A DNA stretch of 64,000 bases from Leptasterias polaris (Eukaryota; Echinodermata; Asteroidea; Forcipulatida; Asteriidae). The notes under the pieces are model-generated. The model had not been told where the DNA came from. It saw only the letters and a program-made list of their open reading frames with translations, and did not search any database. Location of the stretch: NCBI GenBank assembly GCA_037783415.1, contig JAZGTN010000028.1, forward strand, positions 3,668,501 to 3,732,500, given 5' to 3'. Numbering within the stretch: the first letter of the stretch is position 1; every line of letters begins with the position of its first letter. This document shows positions 23,648 to 37,900 of the stretch, piece after piece. Position numbers and translations under genes: made by a program.

Positions 23648-25149
23648 TCAGGTATGCAAACAAACAGCTGAAGTTAACCCAGGCAATACCCAGACATGTA
23701 AATAGCACCTTTATGTCATAAAGGCATATTTGAAAAAGAGCCAAACAAACTCTCTTTATTAAAATGGAAACGCTTGAAAGCATGTGCTGACAACTTGATC
23801 TATTTGGACCAAAGGGTGCCATGTTCAATGGTTGTTAAACTATTTTTTTTCTCTCTTGAAGCATAATTTTGTTTTAGTTTTTTTTCTTTTTAATGAGTCT
23901 GCCACCATCTTTCTATTTCAAAAAGCTACAACTTGAACTCCTAATAAATGCTTTATGAGACATTTCGTAATTTTGATAATAGTTACGACGTTAACACATT
24001 CCTGTGACTGATTGTGAGCTTAGATTCATTTCGGATCTTCGAAGTTTCGTCCACCATCATTTTTCAGTTTATTGTGTGTAAACATTAAAAATACTCATAC
24101 AACTCAAACCAGTATTATATACTCTTTGCATATTATTTGTCTGCAGTTCATAATTGAGATAAATTACAGGTATAAATCTACCCCACCTTTATTCGGCGAA
24201 AGTTACTATAGTTCCCGGTTTTGATTTAACAACGAGTCAGGGTGGATTAGCCAAGCAAAGCGTAATGTTACACTACAAATCACTTTGGCAATGTTGACAA
24301 TTTATTCTTTTGTGAAATCAAGCCCAGTTGGCAAACGAACAACTAAATCATCTGAAGGGTGCATTTTGAAGGAAATATGGCTTTTCAATTTCACTTGGCT
24401 TCGCCTTGTGAAGTGGAACAGTCCAGATTTCACCGAGTGATTATATTTTGTGAAAACGCACTCAAATGCATCGAATATTTGAAAAATATAACTTACATAA
24501 AACAAATTATAGATCGATGTAATTTGAAATCATTTTTGAGAATAAACACAAACAGACACGGTAAGTCGTCCACCCCATACTCTGAAAATTCAAAAAACTT
24601 AAACACATGGACCACTCCATGTAGACCGTCAACCTTGTCCACCGTGACAAGACCTTGCTTTGTTGGCACGAACGTGCGGGAGCGATCTTTTCGGAAACGA
24701 CGCCAACTATCTATTTATTGGACTCAATTGTTAAATTTTGGAGAGTCGCGGTAGTATACTGGGCAAAATAAAAAATACCACGTGATGCGTATTCCACCAA
24801 TCAAATTACAAGAATCTGTGTATGTGGTATATTATAGGCTACAACATTCCATATGCGTGAAAGACTAGCCCCTTAAATAAAAATCGGCAATAAAATAAAA
24901 ATGTCAAATAGTCAATTAACAAAACAAACTGATGGAATTACTTTCAATTTAATAAAACAATACCCATACATAGTACAATGGCTGGATAAAAAGTCTATTG
25001 AATAAAAGTACAAATGTAATTTACAATTCAAAAGAGTATCAAAAATATTGTTACTTTATGTTTTAACTATAGTAATCAATTTTCATAAAATGGGGTAAAA
25101 CACCAACACCACCAAAAAGACAATCTAATATTGAGTTTACATTCAGAGG
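23648..25149. other. Intergenic, no gene recognised
   Basis: AT-rich sequence without convincing exons. A weak MITE-like segment ending ttttgtgaaatcaagccc lies near 24240-24330. Confidence 0.4.
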
Positions 25150-25480
25150 AACAACTTTTACCGGCAATAAACAGTTTCCAAAAACAAGGCTAATATAGCC
25201 GCTCTAGGTATACGAGAAGAAAACATTTGAGATAAAAACAGCTCGGGGAAGCTGAAGGTAGGAATTAATATTCCTCTTAAATAGTCTAGATTGTAGGACG
25301 GAGGGAAACATGCACCAGGCAAGGTGTTCCAAAGAGATGCAGTACGTGGAATAAAGTCGTTGGAATGGCTCTTTGTTCTACATCTCGGTAAAGCAGTAGT
25401 GTTTAGGTGAGAACAAGCAGAAAGCCTGGTTTCACGCTCAAACGCCCTGCTGCTGTTATTATATTCAAGTACCACCAATA
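25150..25480 (-). mobile_element. LINE 3' fragment (family with '[12 protein letters not shown]')
   Basis: The minus-strand frame 25478-25158 encodes FERETRLSACSH, LPRCRTKSH and [20 protein letters not shown], the C-terminal block of a CR1-like reverse transcriptase. Homologous fragments are at 46988-47230 (minus) and 52735-52990 (plus). Confidence 0.75.
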
Positions 25481-25525
25481 AGTTCAGAGTTCACATTGTT
25501 TTGAGGTTTTATCTGTTGTGTTTCA

Positions 25526-25795
25526 GTACGCTTCGCACCCTTTTCGAAACCAATGATTTGGCTAAGGCTCCGAAAGGGTACACTTTCGGTACAAGACTTC
25601 GAACAGGCGGATGACCCTATGCTGGAGCCCATAGCCCAAGCCCTGGTTTCGAAATGGCCTTCAGTTATAAACATACTGTTTATAGGCCTTAGTACGGATG
25701 ACGTCAACATTGTTTACCACTTTGTAGAAGAATGGGAAATCATATTGCGCCTCTGCAGAACTGTCGGAAATGCACTAACCAGTTACACCGCTTAA
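25526..25795 (+). other. Possible terminal exon of an unknown plus-strand gene
   Basis: A strong acceptor-like sequence (tctgttgtgtttcag, ending at 25525) precedes an open frame to a TAA at 25793-25795, about 88 residues (for example PIAQALVSKWPSVINILFIG and YHFVEEWEIILRL). ATTAAA follows within about ten bases of the stop. The pattern of hydrophobics and W residues is vaguely like a death-domain helix bundle, but I do not recognise the family. No upstream exon was found, because the sequence before it is a LINE fragment. It may be a shadow or a dead exon. Confidence 0.25.
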
Positions 25796-25858
25796 GCAAT
25801 GCATTAAACAAACATCAGTACAGAAGTCTAGTTCGATTTTAATATCATTTTCGCAAAA

Positions 25859-25864
25859 TTTATT
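25859..25864 (-). terminator. Candidate poly(A) signal of SLC6 gene A
   Basis: AATAAA on the minus strand, 118 bases downstream of the gene A stop codon at 25984-25982. Confidence 0.5.
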
Positions 25865-25981
25865 TAAATAATTGGCAAAACAAATCAATGACAGTTAAAT
25901 TTCCTATCCCTTACCAAGATTCTTGTTCCAATAGGAATTCTTGAAATACTGTCTAATAACAAAGCAACACAAAATATATAT

Positions 25982-28900
25982 TTAAATGGACGTTTCGTGG
26001 TATATAAATCCGTCTTGTATAGTTGGGAACGAATAGGCATAGGACGGTGGCTGGTCGTGCGCTGTGAAATTACCTGGTACTTGGTGTACGACTCCCAACT
26101 GATTACTTACACCTAGAGGTGGGTAACCAGCTAACTTACGATGCCTGTTTGAAGCAGGGCCCCATTTGGGACTTGGCCGAGCCGAAAACACCACACGCTG
26201 TTTAATAGTGAGAGTGAAACAATACAGAATTATTGAATTTTTTATATGAAAAGCGCGTTAGAGTCATCGGTATTTCCAAAATAACTGCTTTTTAAAAATA
26301 TTAAAATATCCGCTTTTAAAAATAAAAATAACTGCTTAAATAAAAAAATGAATAACTGCCTTTTAATAAAAAAATAATTGCTTTTGATAATAAAAATAAC
26401 TGCTTTTGAAAATAAAAATTACCGCTTTTCAAAATAAAAAACCAATGCTTTTCAAAATAAAATAGCAATGTCACTAATGGGCTTGTCACAAAATTGCCAT
26501 TATTCGATTAACGCGAATTAGTTCTAAGTTGAAACAAACATTTGATTTTGGACTTTAAGATCTGCAATGTTAACACTAGAATTTGCGTAGTACGTGAAAA
26601 CTCACCTCCCACAAAGTTGCCCCTTGCCCTTTGGTGATGACGTAAAAGACGGCATAGGCGGGTACCGCTAGAATCGCGAACAGCACCATCAGCCAACCCA
26701 GGGCTTCTCCTGACGCTGTATACGTGTACTCGTTATACTCTAGCTTGGTGTACGTTATGCAAAAGAAGATGAAGATGAACTGGAGAAAACAGAAAGTAGA
26801 AGAAGAAACATTTCTTACAACTTGACCTATCTTATGTCTTCCTTTTAAGTGCGACAGAAAAGTGAAAATTATTTTGAGTGTAGTGGACAGTTTTCTCTTT
26901 TGTGTTGCAGTTACCAAGTTGCATAACTATTATACTGAAAAACACACGGTAAGCATTTTCTTGGCTTGACGGGAACATTTTCTGGGGACCGGTTTGGTAG
27001 TGGTTAATGCAGTGGACACAATTATTCAAAAACTTAATCGGATCTTTAGATCAACTCTCGAAAAAACCCAAAACAAAAACAAACTGCAATTGAATACTGT
27101 TAGAACATTAATGAATTTGGGACTAAAATTGCTTAATAGTATAAAAATTATTTCAACATAGATATGTAGATTCAATCTATGGGGTGTACGATTCGGGTTT
27201 GTAAGATGGGTTGAAGGTTTCTGTGTGCCCACTGTATCGGCTCCGGCTCTGGCTCAGACCCATAGCCGTAGCCATTGTGAATACAGACTTATGATAAAGA
27301 TTAAAAATGGCGGTATAGATATATTTGGAGTCAGTGTCATGGAAGTATGTATTATTTTTTGACCAGTCTGGACGCTTACCAGCAGAACAAGAGGAGAGAG
27401 GAAGGAGAGGCAAATCTTCCAGTACAGTCCCATGCCTGTTGGAACCATCACTTCCATGTCAGCCATGAACTTGTTTATACCTGAAATATCAAATGACAAT
27501 TAAAATATTCAGCAAAATTTAAAACAATGATTAATTTTGAAGATATTTACACGCAGGTAACAATAAGACGTTTATTTTTCACTCTACAGCATCGTTAAGA
27601 TTCGAAAATATGCTCAACAGAGGGAAAGGGTTTCTTGAGGCACACTTTATACTTTATTTTCGAAGACGCGTGATTTTAAATCACATGTGAGTTTGAATCA
27701 GGTGTGAGATTGACTCACGTATGATTTCAAATTAAACCAGTTTGTTTTAACACGCAGGATAGGTGATTTTTCCCTTGGGCTTAAATCGCGAATGTTATTT
27801 TCAGTGAAGAGATTTTTGTATATACAAATATCAATTATTATAGACCAAGATGAACCTTTTTAAGAATGAGAATTTGTTGTGAAGTGTTGTATGAAAATCG
27901 GTCTGCCCCCGACATTGAGGTATCCCCCTCACTTCCACGCCCCCCCCCCCCCCCCCACGAAGGAAGGTCTTGGTCTCTGTTTTGGACTTAGTGGTCTATA
28001 CTACAGCACTGCTTAACAAACAGTTCATCAAAGTTAAAAATGATATGACATTTTGATGGAGCTATATACAACTTGATATATATATATCGCATATGCTTAC
28101 CATAGACGTAGGAGATGACTAAGCACTCTGTTAATGCGACAAACAAGAGGGAGAACCCAGCGGAGTAGTTATCCATCAACGTCAACAGGTAGATACCACC
28201 CTGAATAGAGAAGTAGCGAGAGTATCATATCAAGATATAACAAAACAAAATAACTATTTATCAGATCTATAGTCAACTTATAAAAACTTAACTGTCAGCT
28301 TACAAAAAACTTGAGTTAACTTAAAACAAAAAATGTATAAGTCAATTCTAAAAACTCAATAAGGCATTTATATGGCGCCTTATGTAGTGTACCCCAAAAT
28401 GCCTCACGTTAAAAACTATAAAATATGTGTAATAAAAGTACTTAGCATGTTTCTTAAAGTATACAAATAGCAGCCAAGTGGAAGCAAACTAACTAAGAGC
28501 AATTTCAAATGCATCAAGAAAGTAAAGTACTTAAAGAGGTACAACAAGTAAAATTATAACAACATAATAAAATAAACAAAGCATTGAAAATGGTAAAACT
28601 ACAAGGGGTTAGTGCTATAATAAAATACAATATCGAACAACTTAATGATTGTTCAAATACCTGCAAACCATAACGAAAGGATGAAAACATACAACTGTAT
28701 AAAACAGTTATAATAACCGTTTCAATGTGTCAACTGATAAAAACACCTGTTCAGGACACAAGTGGGACATTTATAAATCACCGTTCAAAGAAAAACATTG
28801 TTGAAACTATAACCAAAAATATCTTTAAATATATCAACTTATAAAAACAACTGCGGCAATAACAACGATGATAATAACAAAAGATTTATTCACAGATAAT

Positions 28901-31900
28901 AGCCATATCACCCAGACATTATGTTCAATGAGAGACCATTTAAAAATATAAATTCACCAGACACACAAGGAAAAGGAAATATAAAGCACTGTTCACATAA
29001 AACACACTTTGGATATTACTACAAAACAACATAACTTTAATAGTCAAATAGTATCTAGTAACTAATAGTCAACTTATAGAAAACACGTGTCCAATTATGT
29101 CAGTGTGAATAATCACAATATTATTGATGATGCCGCTCCTTAATTGTCTAGAAAATAGTTATAGAATTACATCATTGTTCTCATGATATAAAGAATATTG
29201 GAATGCATTTTATACTTATAATACAAAAAAATATAGTTATATATAATATACATGTAGGCCCTAATCATGATAATAACATGGAAACTACAATATAAGTGGA
29301 TGAACTATTATGACTAGTCTAATAAGTATCAACTCAAGTAGTGCTACTTCACTAAAGATTTTTTGTAAGTGATAAGATACTCTGGGCTTTTTGCTAGTGA
29401 ACTTAAAATAGGAGCGCACATTTTAGAATAGTCGTTTACACTTAAACATATCTAAGATATACATAATGGAATATCTCAAACTTACATTTGTAGTCATGGG
29501 TAGACCCAGAAGGAAGAACACGAAACAAACGATGAAAGTCACCAGTGCTTTGTGTTTACGGACGTTCTTAAAATACTCTAAATCACTCAGTTCATCACAT
29601 AGTGCCGTGATGAGGGTTTCCATGGTGACGAACTAAATTGAAATAAGAAATTTATATTTTAGCTATCTGCCCTGTTTCGAAAGGTTGTGATTGTAATTAC
29701 TGAAATGAAACACGTCACAAATCAAGGATTGATGGGTTTTGTACACAAATCAAACCAAGTACATCCCCGTGTGTTTAATTAAACAGTCAACAATCAATTT
29801 ATTAGTAGGATTTGAAGCTTTGCATGGTGGGAGTATAACTGAGAGAGGTTTGCGGTAACACCATGTTCAAATCCCTTTTGAGTACTGTTGGTTCTGAAAA
29901 GAACCAGTGGTTAACGACTCAACGTTTCGATCAGTATGCTCTGATCGTCTTCTCTGATCGTCTTCTCTGGACGATCAGAGCATACTGATAGAAACGTTGA
30001 GTCGTTAACCACCGGTTCTTTTCAGAACCAACAGTACTCAAAAGAGATTTTAACATGGTGTTACCGCAAACCTCTCTCAATCAATTTATTCTCAAAGTCA
30101 TCCAGAGTATTGTAGTCCCTGGTTCGACTCCTCCTTTGCATACAGTGCAGTGCAACGGAGACTGGCATGCAAAGGGTTAGCTCACCGCTAACAAAACACT
30201 GGCTGTGTTTACCTTTAGGAAGAAATCATTCGCATGGTTTTGGGGTTGCCTTAACCAACTCTAAAATGAGATTTTTCAAAACTCACCCTTCTGCTGATTG
30301 ACCGTTTGAAACTATTCAATAATCCATTCCTCCAACTTGCCTCTAGCTTTGCACACACTAAAGCATTATCATTTGAGGTCAAAGTGTACAAAACCGTGCA
30401 CGATGAACGAATCGACTATAATGTTTGAGAATGCTGAGACTGTGTGCGAGTACAATGCGTACTCCAACACTTTGTTTCACGTTGATTGCTTTGCTATACA
30501 TGAGAGAAAATTGCACTCTTCGAACAAGCCAAGCTCATGATTGGAACAAGCACCAAACTTTACACCGTCTTAACAACACAAGATAACTGTTTACCTCACT
30601 GTCAAGGCCCAGGGTGAACAACATGAAGAAAAACAAGATGGACCACAGTGGAGCAACAGGCATTCTCGCTAAAGCTTCTGGGTAAGCAACGAAAGCAAGT
30701 CCTGGACCTGTGTATCGGGTAAATAAAGTAAAATAGCCATCGGAATACTAACCAATTTCGAGCTTATTGAAGTCTAGTTTTTATTTATTTATCTAATTTT
30801 TTTAATTTTATTCAGGCTTTGAAAAACACATTGCAGTACATTATACTGAAAGAATAACAATCAGACAAAGAATTATGAAAAAGGAAAAACACACAGGCAA
30901 ACCGCTTAAAAAAGAAGAACAGTAAAATGAAATAAATATCAAAAACACAATCAGAGCGTTAGGCCTATAGGCAAATTTAAACTCTAATAAAAAACACTAG
31001 AAAATGTATAAGAATAAGGCCAAGGACTCAACTGGTTAATGTTCACGTCTAAAAGAACATGTGATTGAAAATGGGAGTTCTATACCCACATGGGAGTTCT
31101 ATACCCACATGGGAGTTCTATACCCACATGGGAGTTCTGTACCCACATGGGAGTTCTGTACCCACATGGGAGTTCTGTACCCACATGGGAGTTCTGTACC
31201 CACATGGGAGTTCTGTACCCACATGGGAGTTCTGTACCCACATGGGAGTTCTATACCCACATGGGAGTTCTATACCCACATGGGAGTTCTATACCCACAT
31301 GGGAGTTCTATACCCACATGGGAGTTCTATACCCACATGGGAGTTCTATACCCACATGGGAGTTCTGTACCCACATGGGAGTTCTGTACCCACATGGGAG
31401 TTCTGTACCCACATGGGAGTTCTGTACCCACATGGGAGTTCTGTACCCACATGGGAGTTCTGTACCCACATGGGAGTTCTGTACCCACATGGGAGTTCTG
31501 TACCCACATGGGAGTTCTATACCCACATGGGAGTTCTATACCCACATGGGAGTTCTATACCCACATGGGAGTTCTATACCCACATGGGAGTTCTATACCC
31601 ACATGGGAGTTCTATACCCACATGGGAGTTCTGTACCCACATGGGAGTTCTGTACCCACATGGGAGTTCTGTACCCACATGGGAGTTCTGTACCCACATG
31701 GGAGTTCTCTACCCACATGGGAGTTCTGTACCCACATGGGAGTTCTCTACCCACATGGGAGTTCTCTACCCACATGGGAGTTCTATACCCACATTGGAGT
31801 TCTATACCCACATGGGAGTTCTATACCCACATGGGAGTTCTATACCCACATGGGAGTTCTATACCCACATGGGATGGTAAAACATTCCAAATATAAGGAC

Positions 31901-34900
31901 AATTTTCGAAAAAGGTAAAATTTTAAAGAGTTTATGAGGGCAAATCCAATTTTTGAAAGTTGAATTGTCAACATGGCGGCCGGGTATCAATAATAAGAAG
32001 CAGTTTTGGGCAAAATTCTTCATAATTTGTTTTTCAGAAAACTGCATCAGTTAACATGTCAGTCACATAAACCTTATGTCAAATTTACTCAATGCATTCA
32101 TTGCCCCACGATCATTTCAGATACCTTATTATCTTTCGAAATCGAAATTATAACTTTTAATTAGCTCTAGACCAGCAAGTATAAAACTCCCGCCCTTGTA
32201 TTTAATCAGCTCGTAATCTATCATGAAGTTTACTTGCCTCCGAGCATTCTACTGAACTACAATTACCAGAGGATTCCAACAAACTTATCAAACATTTCGC
32301 ATAAATTTAACAAACCTGTATCAGCAACTTTTTCGATTGACAATCCGGAATCATGGGCCATGAAACCAATGACGGAAAAGATGACAAAACCGGCAAAAAC
32401 GCTGGTGCAACAGTTGGTGAACGCGATGATCATGCCATCCCTGGAATATATAAACACAATTGGGCATTTTTAGTGGGAAGTGTACACATTTTAATAGCAG
32501 ATATTTAAATTTCTCTTCCTGAAGACGACCAGGGCTAAAAACTGATCTTAAGATGTTATCAAACTTAATTGCTAAGCAAGTACCCCCTTTACACGAGAGC
32601 AATTTAGCAAGGGTCCCTTGCTAAATTGTAGCATGGTTGTACAATTTTACAAATGCATGTACCTCGTGTGTGAAATGAGAACAGTTTTTGTACTGTCCAA
32701 GGTCCCTTGCAAAATCTTGTCAAACATTTTGCTACTACTGTGGCGATACTGACAACTCATCTTAAGATGAATCAAAGTGTTTTGTGAAATCGAACACGGA
32801 GCACACTGATTGAAACGTCGAGTAACTTGATTCAAGGTCAAAGAAAAGGTCACAAGGTCATTATACCTCAACATGTTCCTACATAAACAATATGGACAGA
32901 TTTGGATTGCTTATGCAATTCCCTTTCCAAAAACACCAATATCAACCAATTTGACCCAGTTATAGTTACCGATGTATGGTCGTTTATACAATGACAGTTG
33001 CGCCCCTCATCGGAGTCATCATTACGTAACAGAGATGTTTCCACTTAAAAGTAACTATTTGCAATGACGCCATGGTGTCATCCCAAATACTTGTGTAAGT
33101 TTTGATTTCCAATTTCTGATTGCAGCCGCAGCTGCCTGCTTGCAAAAAATAAACTAGTTTTCAAAGACTAAACTTTCAATTATTCTAAGTTAGATTTAAA
33201 ACTGTTCATGGTGAGAATACAATCACTTGTGAGGTTTGCTGAGACACCATGTATGAATAATATTCTCTATTTGCTGTGGGGGTTCGGACAACAAATCAAG
33301 AGAAACTGTTACTCTGAATCACCACAGCTCATTTTGAGAAGAACCAGTGGGTAACAACTCTAGAGAAACTCTTAACCACCAGTTCTTTTCGAAACAACCA
33401 AAGCTAATAAAGATATATTATTTGCATATAGTGTCTCCGTAAACCTCACTTTAAATATTATTTTGCAAGGACACTAGTCTCACATACCTTTTAAAGTTGT
33501 TATTGAATTTATTGTAGCTGGCCAGGGTATGAAGACTACCCCAAGCTGCACCGAGAGAGTAGAAAATCTGCACAGCAGCATCTTTCCAGACCTAAGCAAA
33601 GAAAACAAGAAACTCTTAGAGTGAGCTTTCAATAAGGCAGAAGGAAGTGAACATTATTTGCTATATTTGCTGATTTGCAAGTTTTTGCTGATTTGAAAGT
33701 ACAGATTTTCGCAGCAACGCCGGGGGGAGTTGAAATTTTTTGAAAATGAAGGCCCAATTCAAGCCATTTGGTAAATTTTTGCGCTTATTGTTGTGTGTGT
33801 GCACCATTTTATAAAGTTTTGGTGGACCTTTTTTCAAAAACACTTCAGTACAACACCTACACTAGCCATTTCAATTTCGTTTGAAAAATGAATGCTCCGT
33901 CCCACTAGCATTCAACAGTCAAAAAGTAATTTGATTTAAACAGTTTAGCATTCTCTGCATTAAAACAAAATAAATGGAAGTTGATAAAATAATTATTGTT
34001 TTCATCAATGCACCTACCTTCGCGCCAAGGAGTTTATTAAACTCAGGTTTGATATAAAAGATGACCCCTTGTAAAAAGTAATTTAATTTCAACTTTTGCA
34101 TTAAAACAAATAATTTGACGTTGATACAATATTGTTTTCATTAATGTACCTACCTTCGCGTCAAGGAGTTTGTTAAACTCAGGTGTGATGTAAAATTTGA
34201 CCCCTTGTAATGACCCCGGAAGTGTAGCTCCTCGTATGAGCAGGATGAAGAGGACAACATAAGGGAATGTAGCAGTGAAATATACCACCTGAGAAGCGAT
34301 CAAAAAAGAAAGACAAACTTCGAATAAATTAAGATCTTCATTAATGCGATTGCAACCCTATAAAGTGCCTTTCCCCGGCTTTGGTTTACGGTAAGATGTT
34401 GGCTTCAACCTTCCTAGAAAGAAAATGGTGTCGCCTAAACCGGCTTCTCACGGGCCACGGGCGCACTGGACATGAGCTACACAATTGAAGCCAACACCAG
34501 AGTGTGACTGTGGGGCTGCTGATCAGACTGCAAGGCACATTTTCAACGAGTGCTCCATTAGAAAACTGCACGGTGGCATCGCTTGTCTGGCAAGTTGAGA
34601 CCCTATTGGACATGGACCTCTTAATTTAACATCTGATTCGTTGTTGCGTACGAGAGAATAATATGCTTATTTGTTTAAATGTTACAGCGAGTGACATACA
34701 AGACAGCTACAAAGGTGGTTGGGACAACAACCACATTTGAAACTATTGGCAGTGCACTGTACATTACAAATAATATATAAAACATATTTAATTAAAACAA
34801 TAATAATAAATTGCAGTTTTTATATCTTTAAAAGAACAACATGACAAGAAGCAACTTAAACATTATATACACAATATAATAAATTATGGCATACATAAGC

Positions 34901-37900
34901 AAAACTATTATGAATATTCATTGGAATAAGAAAGTCTTTAGTTGCCTTTTAAAAACATAACTTGTTGTGAAGATCTGACATTCGTTGGGAGATTTTCTAT
35001 TATAGGTACATAGGTACATGTCGCAAGCTGATGTGCATGTACGAGGAATGGGAAGTAAAGTGGAGTCTTCAGACTGGCAAAACGATGCATAATAATAATG
35101 TTGAGTTTGTTTTTTTAACCTTTACACCAATGTGTACTAAGCACTGTATACTCAGTACTTACCCGAGGTCTGTAAAAAAAAAATCCACAGACAAATCACT
35201 TGGGTGGGATTCGAATCCACGACCTTTGCATTGCTAGAGCAGATGTCTTACCACTAATAATGTTCTTCCTCAGAGCCATATACCTTATTAAAAAAGAGTT
35301 TCTTTTCACATCGCTGTGTGTGCCAGAAGAAGGACATAATTAATGTGCAAAAATGTGTTTAAAAAAAACCAAGTGTGAAAGCTTGATTGTTTTTTGCCAG
35401 TAATAAGCTATTACTGGAATGTTAAATTCTGCATGGGAATGGGAAAACATGTCTTTGTGTAGCAACATGAATGTAACAGTAATGCCATGTTTTTGTCAGG
35501 AGCCGTTTTATTGACAACGGCCTTTTGTTACTGAGAGAAAAAAGTACTTTGTCTGCCTGTAAGGGTGTAGAGCCTTATACGCCATTCTTCAGGGTACACC
35601 ACGACATGGTGTCATTCTTGTTCCAAAGAGAGTGACTTTTCGTAGATTTAAACCAATCATTTGAAATAGTTTTGGTGAATACATCATAAGACTATACCTT
35701 TCCAGACGACTGGACACCGCGTACAATGCACAGGAAGACAACGGTCCATGCGAAGAAGAGGCACAGGGCAAGCTGCCAGCGTATAGGACCCATGTCCTCC
35801 AGACCCGTAGATCGACCAAGTACGTGTCGACTGGGAATTCCACAAGAAATAAAACATATAATTAGCAAGTGAGCTCTCAACAGTTATTGAAGGTATTAGG
35901 CAATCCTTACCAGATCGGACTTTCCTCCAAAACCGATGATCTAAATATTATTGTATCCAACTATGGTAGGCATTGCCAGTGGCATATAACCAGAGGGAGC
36001 GGGGTGGGGCAGGTGCCAACCCCGCCCCCTGAAAGTGATATTGCAAAAAATGCAGAAATCGTAGTCCCCAAAACTATGTATTTGTCCCCCCATGCCCCAT
36101 TCCCAATGAAATTGTCTGGTGACGCAACTGGGCTACAGGTTAGAGCTGCAGTGTTGAGAGATTCTGAATTCCTTGATATTGTAGATAAGAATGAATATAT
36201 AGGTTTACGTTTCATTTAAAAGGAAAGTTTTGTACAGAATGAAGACCCACTTTGGCGCCAACTTTCTCGAGGTTTTATGAATTTCTTTCTTAAAGGAATT
36301 GTGACTTACTCCCAGTACTCCAGAGACGGTCTGGTCGATGTATTGAGGTATTCTGTCAAGAAGGTCGAGTTGGTCCCATTTAATTTCCTGACCGTACAGT
36401 TTGCAGTGTTCCACGAATGATTGCAATCACTCCACGGCAACTCGGTCGTGAACGAAGCAAAGAAGTAGAATACCGTGTAAGTGATGACGACATTGTAGTA
36501 AATAGCAACCAAGCCTGAGAGTATACACATGGCATACCCCAAACCTGTCAACGCAACAACAAACCGGGATCAACAATCAATTTTATAGTAGACCTGCGGT
36601 CTAACGCAACGGGATGAAGTTCTGGTGACAGAGTCATCACAATTTGATGTTAGGCCTAAATTAGCCAAGGTGTCCTTGAGGAAGAAGTTCAGGCCTACCA
36701 CTAATTGCCTCTTTCCACCTCGGAGTATAAGTTGATACCTGAGAGGCGAGACTGTTAATAATGACTTGTGATTGAGGAGAACCATGGAGGCGCAGCCGAG
36801 CAAGTCTTTAAAACGGCAAAGTACCCGATCAGTATTACCGAAAAAATTGATTAGTTTTAATCTGAAAGCTCAGTACCAATCCTCAACAGAAAACGCCGTC
36901 TGAAACACTGATGAAGTCCGGCCGGGGAATAGCATTTGAAAACCCCTCAATCTACTTTTTGGCACAATCAATAACCCAGATGTGAATGTGCTCGAAATGA
37001 ATGACCAAACATACATAGTTTTTCGTTGTTTTTCTCCAAATTGTTATCACTGAATTGGAAGAAATTATCACATGCTGGTTGTGTGCTGTCTTTGATGAAG
37101 GCTAGAGAATGAAAATCGATATACTCTTCTTTAAAAACCATTGATATATTTTCCCTTTTACTATTTTTTCGAACCGATATAACATCTCTAATTAGATGCC
37201 ATTTCGGGCATTCGACATACCCTTAAAGAGTGGAGAAACAGACCAGACGGAGACGCAACCCCGGCTGGCAAACTGTCCAAAACCCATCTCGATCACGAAT
37301 ATTGGCAGACCAGCAATAAGCAACATGATGACGTATGGAATCAGGAAAGCACCTGTAGAGAGAGGGAAAAGGCAAACCAAACAATGACACAAAAAACCAC
37401 TTCTATCTAATGCATTCGTGGATAAAAGGCAAAGTATACCTTGGTTTTTGGAACCGTGCGATTGTTTTAATCCAATGTTATTGTAGGTATATATAATAAG
37501 ATAACCTGTGAAAATGTCATTTTTTAAATATCGCCGAAAATCTGGAGCGAGTATTTATGTCTACGCAGAAAGAATAATCTCTAATATGAATACACCATAT
37601 GAGAAACGTATCTGACAGTATAACGTTTCTGATCTGATTCAAATGTTGGGGCTTAGTAAAACCAGATATCTTTTTACATAACCACATTACTTCGTAGTGA
37701 AATGTTTCTCAACATGATTCATCAAAAGCCGCTGTACTGCTAACCAATAAGTATATAGATAGGTTGCAGTATGACGTAAATCGGCCATCTTTACGGGCAA
37801 TTTGGAACACACAGTCGTGCGTTTCGCGTGAGAACGGCGTGCAGCACGCGCACATTTCACAAAACTCATTGCATGATTGGTCAGTGAACAACGCGGCTGC

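Noticed and set aside
31072..31869. CRISPR-like array
   Set aside because: Units are directly adjacent without spacers and the sequence is a eukaryotic intron.
31061..31918. 268-285 codon frames with 19-residue repeats
   Set aside because: Product of a 19-bp minisatellite without stop codons; all three plus-strand frames are open in the same region.
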